Origin: Bacilli bacterium
Lineage (GTDB): Bacteria; Bacillota_I; Bacilli_A; RF39; UBA660
NCBI GenBank assembly: GCA_900768815.1
Contig: CAAGEE010000018.1
Location: 62,001-126,000 of the forward strand
DNA: 64,000 nt
Reading direction: 5' to 3'
Shown: positions 7,577 through 15,748 of the stretch, piece after piece
How positions within the stretch are numbered: the stretch's first letter is position 1
How the letters are laid out: the number at the start of each line of letters is the position of its first letter
The notes under the pieces: generated by a model
Told to the model about the DNA's origin: nothing
Database searches by the model: none
Seen by the model: the letters and a program-made list of their open reading frames with translations, nothing else
Made by a program: the position numbers and the translations under genes

Positions 7577-8416
7577 ATGTTAGTATATAAAAGAACGTTT
7601 GATAATATTAAGAATGTAGATGGTAATTTTCCGATTGAAGATCAATATTTTGCTTCTAGTGATGAGGCTATTGTTGCGGATGGTATTACAAGAGATCCGA
7701 TTGGTTGTAGTGATTTAGCTTCTATATCACAAGAAGAGTTTGTTAAAAAATATCCAAATCCATCAGGCGCTTATTTGGCTGCTAAAGAAATATGTAATAC
7801 ATTTTCTATAGCTACAGGAAGTTTATATGAAAGATTAATAAAATGTAATGAGAGTGTTAAGTTATTAAATAATAAATATATTTTAAAATGTGATTATTTA
7901 GAAAGTGATTATTATGGAGCGGTTGCGTCTTGCATTAGAATAGAAAATAATATTTTGAATTATGCTTATATATGTGACTGTGGAGTTATTGTTTATGATA
8001 AGAAAGGAAATATTAAGTTTCAAACAGCTGATGATAAAGAACTTTATAGTGATCCATATATAAATAAGATAGGAATTCCGTGGAATTTAGCGGAAGCTAG
8101 AGTTATAGTTAGAAGAGATTATCGAAATAATATTAATAATATAAAAGATGGTAAATGTGTTTCATATGGAGCGATTACGGGAGAAGATGCGGTTAGAGAA
8201 TTTATAAGATATGGAAGTTTTAATTTAGAAAAAAATGATATTGTATTAGTGTATAGTGATGGTTTTACAAAGTTTTTACATGATGGGGATTTTGTTGAAC
8301 AGATAGTCAATTTTGATGTATTAAAGTTTGAGGATTATGTTAATAAAAAGGCTTTAAGTGATTATTCCAAATATGGTAAGGAAAAGACTATTGTTATGTT
8401 TATAAATAAAGAGTAA
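7577..8416 (+). CDS. PP2C-like serine/threonine phosphatase family protein
   Basis: A 279-residue cytosolic protein with the pattern of a PPM/PP2C fold. ASSDEAIVADGITRDP gives the first metal-site Asp-Gly, YYGAVASCIRIENNILNYAYICDCGVIVYDKKG the central strands, and DIVLVYSDGFTKFL the later Asp-Gly motif. The N-terminal motif is less canonical than in PrpC-type phosphatases, so it may be a distant or specialised member. It is terminal in its transcription unit and followed by a clear terminator. It is not a sporulation SpoIIE, which is much longer. The fold call is fairly safe. Substrate and activity are unknown. Confidence 0.65.
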   Translation: MLVYKRTFDNIKNVDGNFPIEDQYFASSDEAIVADGITRDPIGCSDLASISQEEFVKKYPNPSGAYLAAKEICNTFSIATGSLYERLIKCNESVKLLNNKYILKCDYLESDYYGAVASCIRIENNILNYAYICDCGVIVYDKKGNIKFQTADDKELYSDPYINKIGIPWNLAEARVIVRRDYRNNINNIKDGKCVSYGAITGEDAVREFIRYGSFNLEKNDIVLVYSDGFTKFLHDGDFVEQIVNFDVLKFEDYVNKKALSDYSKYGKEKTIVMFINKE

Positions 8417-8445
8417 ATGACGTTTAGTGAACGTCATTTTAATTT
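8415..8445 (+). terminator. Intrinsic terminator
   Basis: Ten-bp stem AAATGACGTT / AACGTCATTT, loop TAGTG, T-rich tail. Confidence 0.85.
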
Positions 8446-8640
8446 GTTAAATTGATTATTTCTTTTTTCATGATATTGTAGTTCATAGCTTTATGATGGC
8501 AGTAAAATAATTTGTGAAAACAGTTTTTAACTATACCAATAATGATATGGACTTTTTCAAGTGGGGTTCTGGGAAAATATTATATTTTTTAGAGTTTTTA
8601 TTATTACTGCTGTAGAATCAGATTCTTTTTCGTAAGATAT
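8439..8640 (-). pseudogene. Possible decayed gene remnant
   Basis: On minus, a stretch ending at a TAA (8439-8441) reads KVHIIIGIVKNCFHKLFYCHH and then KAMNYNIMKKEIINLTN. A different frame just upstream reads KESDSTAVIIKTLKNIIF. Together they look like protein-coding text with a frameshift and no start codon. I do not recognise the family. The remaining intergenic DNA up to 8900 holds a terminator-like hairpin at 8704 and the promoter of the surface locus. Confidence 0.3.
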
Positions 8641-8703
8641 TTTGATTTTTTTTTGTAAATACATGTATGATATTTATTGAGGATGTGATTAGTGGTTGAA
8701 TAG

Positions 8704-8732
8704 ACACATGCTTTGACAGTATGTGTTTTTTC
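8704..8732 (+). terminator. Terminator-like hairpin upstream of the surface locus
   Basis: Eight-bp stem ACACATGC / GTATGTGT, 7-nt loop, T tail. No + gene lies directly before it, so it either insulates the surface locus or ends a small RNA that I cannot delimit. Confidence 0.55.
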
Positions 8733-8817
8733 TATATGTAGTAAGGATTATGTATAATTTTTCTTTACATAGTAAAAAATATAAATAGTAAAGTTTAAAA
8801 AAAGTTTGTTTTTAGGG

Positions 8818-8846
8818 TTGCTAAAGAGAAAAATATTTATTATAAT
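8818..8846 (+). promoter_or_regulatory. Main promoter of the surface-fibre locus
   Basis: TTGCTA, exactly 17-nt spacer, TATAAT, about 55 nt before the first structural gene. Confidence 0.75.
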
Positions 8847-8901
8847 TAAATAGAAATAGTAGGAAAGGTGGCCGGAGTGAGAATACAAGATATATAGGTG
8901 A

Positions 8902-9606
8902 ATGATGATGAATAATGGTGTTGAAGTAGAAGCTCAAAAAGTATATAAGCGAAAGTTATTTATAAAAGTAGTTAAAATAGCATTTCTATTACTACTTATT
9001 CTGATATCAATTATTTATTTATTTTTGTATATAGTCTATGCTGGTGGTAGATTTACTGTTTCTCTTGATAAGAATATGTCTAATAGAAAAAACGTGTTTT
9101 TATCGGAAAATGGTAGTCTAAAAAATAAGGCTAGAGAGCTCTCGGCAGATACTATCGAATATATGGATAATATTTCCATTAAATGGTTACCAGATAATAT
9201 CGATAAAGAGAAAACTGGTGCTCATAATGGGGATAATTACATTGCCTATACTTTCTATGTAATTAATTCTGGAAAGGAAAAAGTAAACTATTGGTATGAG
9301 ATTGACATAGATGATACTATTAAGAATGTTGATGAGGCCATTAGAATAATGATTTATCGTAATGGGGAAGCAACTGTTTATGCTAAAAAAAGTAAAGAAA
9401 CTGCAAAAGCTGAACCAAATACGAAAAAGTTTGTTTCTTCAAAAATTGCTGTTTTGGAACAACGTAAGAATTTTAAACCTAATAGTAAAGATCGTTATAC
9501 TGTAGTTGTGTGGATTGAAGGTGATGACCCTGAATGTAAGAATGATTTACTCGGTGGAGAAATTAAGTTACATATGGATTTCACTGAAGAACATGTTGAC
9601 AAATGA
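8902..9606 (+). CDS. TasA/camelysin-like surface protein, first gene of locus
   Basis: A protein of up to 234 residues with a cytosolic basic start, one long hydrophobic segment (IAFLLLLILISIIYLFLYIVYAGG) and an extracytoplasmic beta-rich domain. The text IAYTFYVINSGKEKVNYWYEIDID resembles the beta-sandwich of TasA/camelysin-type fibre proteins. The end, VVVWIEGDDPECKNDLLGGEIKLHMDF, is shared with the next gene (MWVEGQDVDCEDNASGGAIAYNLQF), so the two are paralogues in their last 30 residues. Three ATGs stand in tandem (8902, 8905, 8908). The AGGTGA at 8896-8901 best suits 8908. The gap to the next gene is 17 nt. I infer a minor or base subunit of a SipW-processed fibre. Confidence 0.7.
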   Translation: MMMNNGVEVEAQKVYKRKLFIKVVKIAFLLLLILISIIYLFLYIVYAGGRFTVSLDKNMSNRKNVFLSENGSLKNKARELSADTIEYMDNISIKWLPDNIDKEKTGAHNGDNYIAYTFYVINSGKEKVNYWYEIDIDDTIKNVDEAIRIMIYRNGEATVYAKKSKETAKAEPNTKKFVSSKIAVLEQRKNFKPNSKDRYTVVVWIEGDDPECKNDLLGGEIKLHMDFTEEHVDK

Positions 9607-9623
9607 TTAAGGAGTGAAGAGGA

Positions 9624-10631
9624 ATGGAAAAGAAAAATTCTAAAAGAAAAAGAAAAAGTAAAAAAATATTTATAGCAATATTAATGATTTTATTTACTGG
9701 TGTTATTTTAACTGCTAGTACTTATGCATGGTTTACTGCTAATAAGACAGTTACAGTTAGTCAAATTGATGTTAACGTTACTACTTCTGAAGGTTTGCAA
9801 ATTTCAACAGATGCTGTTAATTGGAAAACTATAATTTCAAATGATGATATTACTGGTGCTAATTATCCAGGTGTTACTAACCAATTACCTAGTCAAACGG
9901 CTAGTATTAAACCAACATCTACAGTAGGTGATATTGATACTGCTACTGGATTTATGAAAATGTTTGTTGGTAGTGTAACAACTAATGGTACTGGTGCTTA
10001 TATTTTAACAACTACACAAAGTACAGAAACTAATTCAACTACTTCTGGTGACTTCGTAGTATTTGATTTATATTTCCAAACTAACGTTGCTTCAACTATT
10101 TATTTAACAGCTAACTCAAACGTTCAAGCTTCTGGAAATGCTACTGGTATTCAAAATGCTGCTCGTGTTGGTTTTGTAATTCAAGGTAATGCTGCTGCTG
10201 GTACTGATGCTACTACAGTTAGGGCATTAAAGAATGATGGTACAGTAAAACCTGTTATTTGGGAACCAAATTTTGATGTTCATACAGCTGCTGCTGTTAA
10301 ACATGCATCAGACGTTTACAATATAGTTACTTCTCAAGCTGGTGGTTCTAAAATTCCATATGTTGGTGTACAAGCTGATATTGCTGAGGGTGCTAATATA
10401 GCATTAAATTCAACTGATGCTACTTACTTTAAATCTATTACCCCAGATATATATAGTGTTAATGCTGGTATACCTGCTGATAAATATGCACAAGCATTTG
10501 CTTTACAAGCTGGTATTACAAAAGTAAGAGTTTATATGTGGGTTGAAGGACAAGACGTTGATTGTGAAGATAATGCTTCTGGTGGAGCTATTGCTTATAA
10601 CTTACAATTCAGTACTTTAGATAAGGCATAA
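9624..10631 (+). CDS. Putative major fibre subunit with SipW-type signal peptide
   Basis: A 335-residue exported protein. A basic start (KKNSKRKRKSKK) leads to a hydrophobic core and the SipW-cognate signature STYAWFTANKTVTVSQIDVNV, the class of signal processed by SipW signal peptidase in TasA-like proteins. The mature part is rich in Ala, Thr, Gly and Asn and ends RVYMWVEGQDVDCEDNASGG, matching the first gene. Codon choice is visibly less A/T-biased than in the neighbours (more AAC, TTC, GCT, CAA). With the good SD and the strong terminator just behind it, that suggests high expression. I infer that it is the main structural subunit. No LPxTG motif is present. Function is inferred from the signal class and context, not from a full-length match. 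Confidence 0.75.
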   Translation: MEKKNSKRKRKSKKIFIAILMILFTGVILTASTYAWFTANKTVTVSQIDVNVTTSEGLQISTDAVNWKTIISNDDITGANYPGVTNQLPSQTASIKPTSTVGDIDTATGFMKMFVGSVTTNGTGAYILTTTQSTETNSTTSGDFVVFDLYFQTNVASTIYLTANSNVQASGNATGIQNAARVGFVIQGNAAAGTDATTVRALKNDGTVKPVIWEPNFDVHTAAAVKHASDVYNIVTSQAGGSKIPYVGVQADIAEGANIALNSTDATYFKSITPDIYSVNAGIPADKYAQAFALQAGITKVRVYMWVEGQDVDCEDNASGGAIAYNLQFSTLDKA

Positions 10632-10646
10632 TTAATTATAAATGTT

Positions 10647-10673
10647 AAGACCTTCGTATGAAGGTCTTTTATT
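10647..10673 (+). terminator. Terminator/attenuator behind the major subunit gene
   Basis: Nine-bp stem AAGACCTTC / GAAGGTCTT, tetraloop GTAT, T tail. It lies only 20 nt before the next small gene, so it should make the first two genes much more abundant than the rest of the locus. Confidence 0.85.
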
Positions 10674-10692
10674 CTATAAGAGGGTGAAGAAG

Positions 10693-10824
10693 ATGGAGAA
10701 AAAGGAAGTTAAAATTGAGGAACTTAGCAATGATGATTTAGTTAAACTATATCAAGATATACTTCAACATATTAAATTCTTAAATGATAGTATTATAAAT
10801 GAAAGTGATGATAATAATGGGTAA
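10693..10824 (+). CDS. Small acidic helical protein
   Basis: A 43-residue protein, MEKKEVKIEELSNDDLVKL at the start, then a helical YQDILQHIKFLNDSI and an acidic end. AGAGGGTG just upstream sets ATG 10693. The longer reading from 10642 would begin inside the terminator hairpin, so I reject it. The 3' end overlaps the next gene by 8 nt, which suggests coupling and a shared job with that large helical protein. No family recognised. Confidence 0.6.
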   Translation: MEKKEVKIEELSNDDLVKLYQDILQHIKFLNDSIINESDDNNG

Positions 10825-12466
10825 TACAGTAATTGATAAAGAAATTTCTATTAATAGTGAACATATAAATACATTTAAATTAGAACTTGAATCTGGTACT
10901 AAAAAAATGAAGGAGAAATTTCATAAAAGTGCTGTTAAAGAGAGAAATGAATATGTAGAAGAACAAATAAAGAAGTTTGATAAATATCAAGTAGAAGTAT
11001 ATAGATTGTTAAAATTACGAGTAAATAGTTTATTACCTAGTGATAAGAGTAATCATTATGATTCTTTAAAGAAAAATATTGAAAAAGAAAAACAAATAAT
11101 AGTATTTAATAATAGTGATTATAGTATTGACTTTAAACTTGGAATATTTAAGTTAATTAGTAGTATTGATATTAATGATGATGTTTCACTAAATACTATT
11201 AATAATACTTTTTTAAATATTATAAAAATATTTGAGGATGCATCTATTAAACTTACTATTAGTGATTTTACTTATTCTATGTTTACTGAAAAGTATATGC
11301 ATGTTTTTCTTGATAATATAGAGAAAAATAATAGATTTGAAGAAGTTATGAAGAAATGTTTTGATAGTATATACTGGGAATGTCCAGATATTATTAAACA
11401 TTTAAAACTTAATTTTTGGAGTTTATTAGAGAAGTATGAAGAAAAGTTAAAGATTTATACAGATACTGTTAGTTATCAATTGTTACAAAAAACTGGATAT
11501 GATAAGAATAGTTTGATTGATAAGTATTTGGGTAATGTTAATAAGTATAATCTAGAAGTTTCTAGGGATGAGTTTTATAATTTAGATAGTTTTTTAAGTA
11601 AGAAAAAGAATGTTCTTGATTATTTAGATGATTCTGCTACTAGGGTTAAGAATCTTGATCAGTTTGTTATAGATGGTGAATTTAAAGATATAGAGGATAG
11701 TTCTAAGTTTTATGATAATATGGTTGAACTTGCACATACTTTAGGCGTTTTAAAACTATATTATCGATATGAATTTATTATTAAAGATATACAAGATAAA
11801 TATAGTAAAAAGGATGCTAATAAAAGTGTTTTTTCTAATAAATTAAAAGAGGTTAATACTGAAGAAGGCAAGCGTAAGAAGATATATAATGATTATTTAA
11901 AAGCTTGTGGTAAAAATTTATTTCACAAAGTTAATGAAGAGAAAATTAAAAGTAATAAGTTAGCAATTAATGAAGAAATATTAAAACTAGATACTTTATA
12001 TAATGAATTACATGATTTAGAAATAGTAGAGTTAATTAATAAGAAAGTTAATAGTACTGATAGTTTATATGATTTATTTAGTTTAAGTTATGAGTCATAC
12101 TATTATTTAGAGAAGATGTTTAATGAACATTTTAAAGATAGTGATGATTATTCTTTTGAAGAAGAACTTAATAAGTATTTTGATTTTATATATAGTCCTT
12201 ATAATGATTTTTTAAAGAAGATTAATGGTTTTTCTATGGTAGATGTTTCTAGTGTTATTACTGATAAATATAGATTATTAGGTATTAATGTTACAAATGA
12301 TAATATTAGTGTTGACAACTTAGATAGTTTTATGGATTCTGTAAATTATGTTAAGTTTATTGATGATATTTTAAAGGGAGATTTATCATTTGATGATATT
12401 AATGTTATTGTTAAATTTAGGGAATTTGAGCCTATAGAATTACCAGATGATGATGAAATTATTTGA
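10817..12466 (+). CDS. Large helical cytosolic protein of unknown function
   Basis: About 549 residues, highly charged, almost entirely predicted helix, without signal peptide or membrane segment. The stretch ESGTKKMKEKFHKSAVKERN and later KLKEVNTEEGKRKKIYNDYLK look like coiled coil. I do not recognise a family. The start is ATG 10817 or, with six more residues, ATG 10799; both overlap the small acidic gene. As a cytosolic partner in a surface-fibre locus it could be a chaperone or assembly scaffold, but that is only a guess from position. Confidence 0.6.
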   Translation: MGNTVIDKEISINSEHINTFKLELESGTKKMKEKFHKSAVKERNEYVEEQIKKFDKYQVEVYRLLKLRVNSLLPSDKSNHYDSLKKNIEKEKQIIVFNNSDYSIDFKLGIFKLISSIDINDDVSLNTINNTFLNIIKIFEDASIKLTISDFTYSMFTEKYMHVFLDNIEKNNRFEEVMKKCFDSIYWECPDIIKHLKLNFWSLLEKYEEKLKIYTDTVSYQLLQKTGYDKNSLIDKYLGNVNKYNLEVSRDEFYNLDSFLSKKKNVLDYLDDSATRVKNLDQFVIDGEFKDIEDSSKFYDNMVELAHTLGVLKLYYRYEFIIKDIQDKYSKKDANKSVFSNKLKEVNTEEGKRKKIYNDYLKACGKNLFHKVNEEKIKSNKLAINEEILKLDTLYNELHDLEIVELINKKVNSTDSLYDLFSLSYESYYYLEKMFNEHFKDSDDYSFEEELNKYFDFIYSPYNDFLKKINGFSMVDVSSVITDKYRLLGINVTNDNISVDNLDSFMDSVNYVKFIDDILKGDLSFDDINVIVKFREFEPIELPDDDEII

Positions 12467-12484
12467 TGTAAAGTTTTTTAGGAC

Positions 12485-12513
12485 TTGGTAAATTTGATTT
12501 TTAATTATATAAT
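12485..12513 (+). promoter_or_regulatory. Internal promoter in the surface locus
   Basis: TTGGTA, 17-nt spacer, TATAAT, 27 nt before the ATG at 12540. Confidence 0.65.
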
Positions 12514-12539
12514 ATAGTTAAGAGTATGGAGGTGCTTTT

Positions 12540-12953
12540 ATGAGTGCTAGTAATGGTAATGATTTTAAAATTACAAAAGATAGTCAGGTTGTTAATATGG
12601 TCGATGTTAACACTATATATGGTGAAAATGGTGAATTTAGAAGTTGTGTTGATACTATTAGTAATGTTATTATTCCAGAACTTGAGAGATTAGCTGATAG
12701 TAATGTTATTCAATATGGTAATGTTGGTACTAGACCAATGTTCAATAGATTAATAGACGATCTTAATGGTTTAGTTAAAATGCTTGATAATTTTACTGAT
12801 GATAGAGTTACAGATTTTACAGAATTAAAGGCTAGGGAAGAGGCTGAATTACGAAGACTTAGGGAATATCTTGCAAGACTTAAGCGTCGAGCTAATGGTC
12901 CTACTCATACTGTAAATACTCCTATTATGGAGGTGAAAATAAATGAAAGTTAA
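12540..12953 (+). CDS. Small helical protein, partner of the following gene
   Basis: A 137-residue cytosolic-looking protein with no signal. The middle (FRSCVDTISNVIIPELERLADSNVIQ) and the following DDLNGLVKMLDNF are predicted as two helices joined by a turn. The C-terminal third is an Arg/Glu-rich helix (EAELRRLREYLARLKRR). The helix-turn-helix hairpin shape recalls WXG100-type small secreted proteins, but there is no WxG motif, so I do not make that call. GGAGGTG at 12528-12534 is a strong SD. It overlaps the next gene by 11 nt, which implies coupled translation and probably a complex. Confidence 0.6.
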   Translation: MSASNGNDFKITKDSQVVNMVDVNTIYGENGEFRSCVDTISNVIIPELERLADSNVIQYGNVGTRPMFNRLIDDLNGLVKMLDNFTDDRVTDFTELKAREEAELRRLREYLARLKRRANGPTHTVNTPIMEVKINES

Positions 12954-14382
12954 TACTTTAATGACTGATGGTGGAAATACTGCAGAAGACACTTTATATT
13001 CTACATCGTCTGATATAACTAATTTACAGCCTCTCAGTAGTCGGGTTGAAGAATCTTGGAAAAATGGTAACACTTTTAATTACCTTGATCCCACTAATGG
13101 TGGAACAAGCAATAGTACTACAACCGTTGGAGTAAATAATAATAATAATAGTAATAATAGTAATAATAGTAATAATAGTAATAATAGTAACACTTCTACC
13201 AATCCTGCTAAAACGACTCTTTCTAGTGTTTCCTCTAATTCATATGGAGATAGTTTATATATGGATGAGAGAGCAGTTGATGAGTCTATTGAAATTATTA
13301 ATGAACTTAGTCATAAGTTTTATGAGGTTTTTTCTGATTTATTGTTAGTTGAAGATTCTCTACGAAAAAAGGGAGAAGCTTCTGGATGGTGGTCTGCTTC
13401 TTCTAACTTTGCTCCGGATCTTTTTTATAATCATAAGTTTATTACTTTAGCTGATACAAACAATACAGAATGCCCAGCTAATAAATTACTTAGTATTTAT
13501 CATGGTGATGAGGGTGTTAGTAATTTCTTTAAACAGCCTTCATTTAATGGATTAATATCTTCTTTAGAAGAAATTAAGCAAGCTATTCTTAATTATTCTA
13601 ATGGGGTTGATACAGATAACGCTCTTAGTATTTTAAGGGCTTGGATTGGACCTAGTTGTAATCTTCCAGCAAAAATTTCTTTTGGTTCTGGCGGAAATAC
13701 TGGAATTGTTAGTTCTAATGTTAATCCTGTAACTGCTCCTCCTATTTCTAGTACTGGAATTGGAAATAAGCCTAGTTCTAATATTATGGATAGTGCAGTT
13801 ATTGATTTTGATAAGGATGATGGTGCTGATAATATTAAGGTAAAAGATAGTGCTACTGATGATATTACGAATGTTTCTTCAGATAAGCTAATTAAAGACT
13901 CGTCTTCGGTTGCTATTCCTGGTGTTGCTTCTATTATTGGTAGCAGTACTAGAAATGGTAGTCTTGCGGGAGCTGTAGGCGTTGGAGCTGGTATTTTAGG
14001 ATTAAATGGAGATGCTCCTTTAGAAATGTTAGATACTAATGCAGACGAGATAGATGGTAGTGATATGGCTGGTAGTGTTAGTGATGCAATTAGTGATTTT
14101 ATTACACCAGATGTTGGAATTGCTAAGGGTAAAGTTGTAAAGTCATCTACTGGTGCTCCGGCTATTGCGGCTACACTTGCGGGAGTTGGTGCTTTGTCAG
14201 CAGGTGCTATAGGTGGTAAAATCTATATGGATAAGAAGAAAAACGAAGATGACGACGATGATGATGATATGGTTAGTTATGATGATGATGACTTTTTTGA
14301 TAGAGAAGAGGAGAATGAAGAGGAACCTATTGATACTTCAATTGTAGACTTTAAAAATGAAATATTAAACGATAATTTATAA
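12943..14382 (+). CDS. Asn/Ser-repeat protein with C-terminal membrane helix and acidic tail
   Basis: A 479-residue protein I cannot assign. Residues 65-85 are an NNS array coded by tandem 9-bp AATAATAGT units. A helical domain follows (VDESIEIINELSHKFYEVF to SNFAPDLFY, and SLEEIKQAILNYS), then a flexible Ser/Thr/Asp-rich stretch. Near the C-terminus AIAATLAGVGALSAGAIGGKIYM is a weak Ala/Gly-rich membrane helix, followed by an extreme Asp/Glu run (KKKNEDDDDDDDM). No N-terminal signal is seen, so orientation is unclear. The overlap with the 12540 gene suggests that the two products form a unit. A terminator follows directly. Confidence 0.6.
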   Translation: MKVNTLMTDGGNTAEDTLYSTSSDITNLQPLSSRVEESWKNGNTFNYLDPTNGGTSNSTTTVGVNNNNNSNNSNNSNNSNNSNTSTNPAKTTLSSVSSNSYGDSLYMDERAVDESIEIINELSHKFYEVFSDLLLVEDSLRKKGEASGWWSASSNFAPDLFYNHKFITLADTNNTECPANKLLSIYHGDEGVSNFFKQPSFNGLISSLEEIKQAILNYSNGVDTDNALSILRAWIGPSCNLPAKISFGSGGNTGIVSSNVNPVTAPPISSTGIGNKPSSNIMDSAVIDFDKDDGADNIKVKDSATDDITNVSSDKLIKDSSSVAIPGVASIIGSSTRNGSLAGAVGVGAGILGLNGDAPLEMLDTNADEIDGSDMAGSVSDAISDFITPDVGIAKGKVVKSSTGAPAIAATLAGVGALSAGAIGGKIYMDKKKNEDDDDDDDMVSYDDDDFFDREEENEEEPIDTSIVDFKNEILNDNL

Positions 14383-14409
14383 GAGCTACTTAGGTAGCTT
14401 TTTTCTTTT
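14382..14409 (+). terminator. Intrinsic terminator
   Basis: Stem AGAGCTAC / GTAGCTTT (one G-T pair), loop TTAG, T tail. Confidence 0.8.
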
Positions 14410-14438
14410 TATTTTATGTTTTTTTTTTAGTGAGTGTA

Positions 14439-14447
14439 TGCTATAAT
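14439..14447 (+). promoter_or_regulatory. Extended -10 promoter for signal peptidase and adhesin
   Basis: TGCTATAAT (TGn extended -10), 34 nt before ATG 14481. No good -35 is seen, as is usual for this class. Confidence 0.6.
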
Positions 14448-14480
14448 TAATAATGAAAGAATAGATAGAGTGGTGGTACA

Positions 14481-15734
14481 ATGACTTACTTAAAGAAGAT
14501 ATTTAAGTCTATTGCTTGTTGTTTTCTAGCGTTGTTAGTAAGTTTATGTTTATATACATTTATAGTTACTGATATTATGAAGAAGGATTACGTTAATGTA
14601 TTTGGGTATACTTATTTTGTAGTTAAGACTGGTAGTATGTCTGGAACACTTGAAGTAGACGATGTAATTATAGTTAAAATTACTAAAGATACTAAAATTA
14701 ATGATATTATTACTTATGTTAATGATAATGGGGAAATTATTACTCATAGACTTGTTAGAAAGTCAGGTAGCAAATTGATTGCTCAAGGTGATGTTAATAA
14801 TGTCGAAGATAATCCTATTACAAAGGATCAATTAATTGGAACAGTAGCTTTAGTTATTTCACCTAGTTTTGTTTTAAAGACGGTGGCTACTTTTTTAATA
14901 CTTTTTATCTTTTTGGCACTAATTAATTTTGATAGTATTTTTCAAAAATATATTATGAAAGATAAAAAAATTGTTACTAATACTAAGGGTAGTGTACCAG
15001 AGGAGATTTTTGCAACTAGTGAACATAAAAAAGAAGAAAAATCTGGTCTTACTGTTACTATTCCTTTAGATGAGATTGCTAATATACAATTAGCTCAAGA
15101 AAAAGAAGCTGATAGTGAAGAAGAAATTGAAATATTAGAAGTGGAAGATGTTATAGATATAGATAATAATAATATAGTTACAAAAGAGAGAAATACAGCA
15201 AGAGAGAAAGAAAGAGAATTATTAGAGCAGGTATCTAATTTACTTAGAATTAAGAATAATAGTTTAACTACTACTAGAATCAATAAAAAATGGTTAGTTA
15301 AATATCAATACGTATATAAACTTGCCCTTATATTGATGGTAGGGGATATGATTGAATTAGAAGAAGCAATTAATCATCCAACATTTAAAGAAATATATGA
15401 CTATGATTTAGATAGGGCTGGGTTATATGAAAATCTTCGTAATAAGATTTATGAGATGCCTATATATGTATTTTTAAGGATACTTACTTTTGCTATTTTA
15501 TATAATGATGAAGAGTTTTTTGATGGTATTTATAAGATTATGAAATATAAGATACAGATAGATAAAAATGGTTATTTTAGGGAAGTTAAAAAGAATGATA
15601 CTTATAGTAGAAAACAACTTAAATCTTTAATTTCTTTTATGCAAAAAATATCTATTAAATTTGATAATAAAAATGTATTTGAACTTGAAAGGATTGAGAA
15701 ATACGTAAAATTAAAAAGCTATGTAAATAATTGA
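14481..15734 (+). CDS. SipW-type signal peptidase I with long cytosolic tail
   Basis: A 417-residue membrane protease of family S26, ER/SipW subtype. An N-terminal membrane helix leads to the Ser box FVVKTGSMSGTLEVDD (Ser52). The general base is His, as in SipW, in IITHRLV (His89), and GDVNNVEDNPIT gives the conserved Asp region. A second helix (VLKTVATFLILFIFLALI) ends the enzyme part. About 230 more residues, charged and helical, lie in the cytosol with no recognised domain; this tail is far longer than normal SipW. The gene ends inside the SD of the giant adhesin gene, so the enzyme and its likely substrate are co-translated. Probable substrates are the TYAWFT-type proteins of this locus. 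Confidence 0.88.
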   Translation: MTYLKKIFKSIACCFLALLVSLCLYTFIVTDIMKKDYVNVFGYTYFVVKTGSMSGTLEVDDVIIVKITKDTKINDIITYVNDNGEIITHRLVRKSGSKLIAQGDVNNVEDNPITKDQLIGTVALVISPSFVLKTVATFLILFIFLALINFDSIFQKYIMKDKKIVTNTKGSVPEEIFATSEHKKEEKSGLTVTIPLDEIANIQLAQEKEADSEEEIEILEVEDVIDIDNNNIVTKERNTAREKERELLEQVSNLLRIKNNSLTTTRINKKWLVKYQYVYKLALILMVGDMIELEEAINHPTFKEIYDYDLDRAGLYENLRNKIYEMPIYVFLRILTFAILYNDEEFFDGIYKIMKYKIQIDKNGYFREVKKNDTYSRKQLKSLISFMQKISIKFDNKNVFELERIEKYVKLKSYVNN

Positions 15735-15748
15735 TGGAGGGATTTACT

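Noticed and set aside
12540..12953. WXG100 (ESX/type VII) substrate
   Set aside because: Helical hairpin shape only; no WxG motif, no type VII genes in the window.
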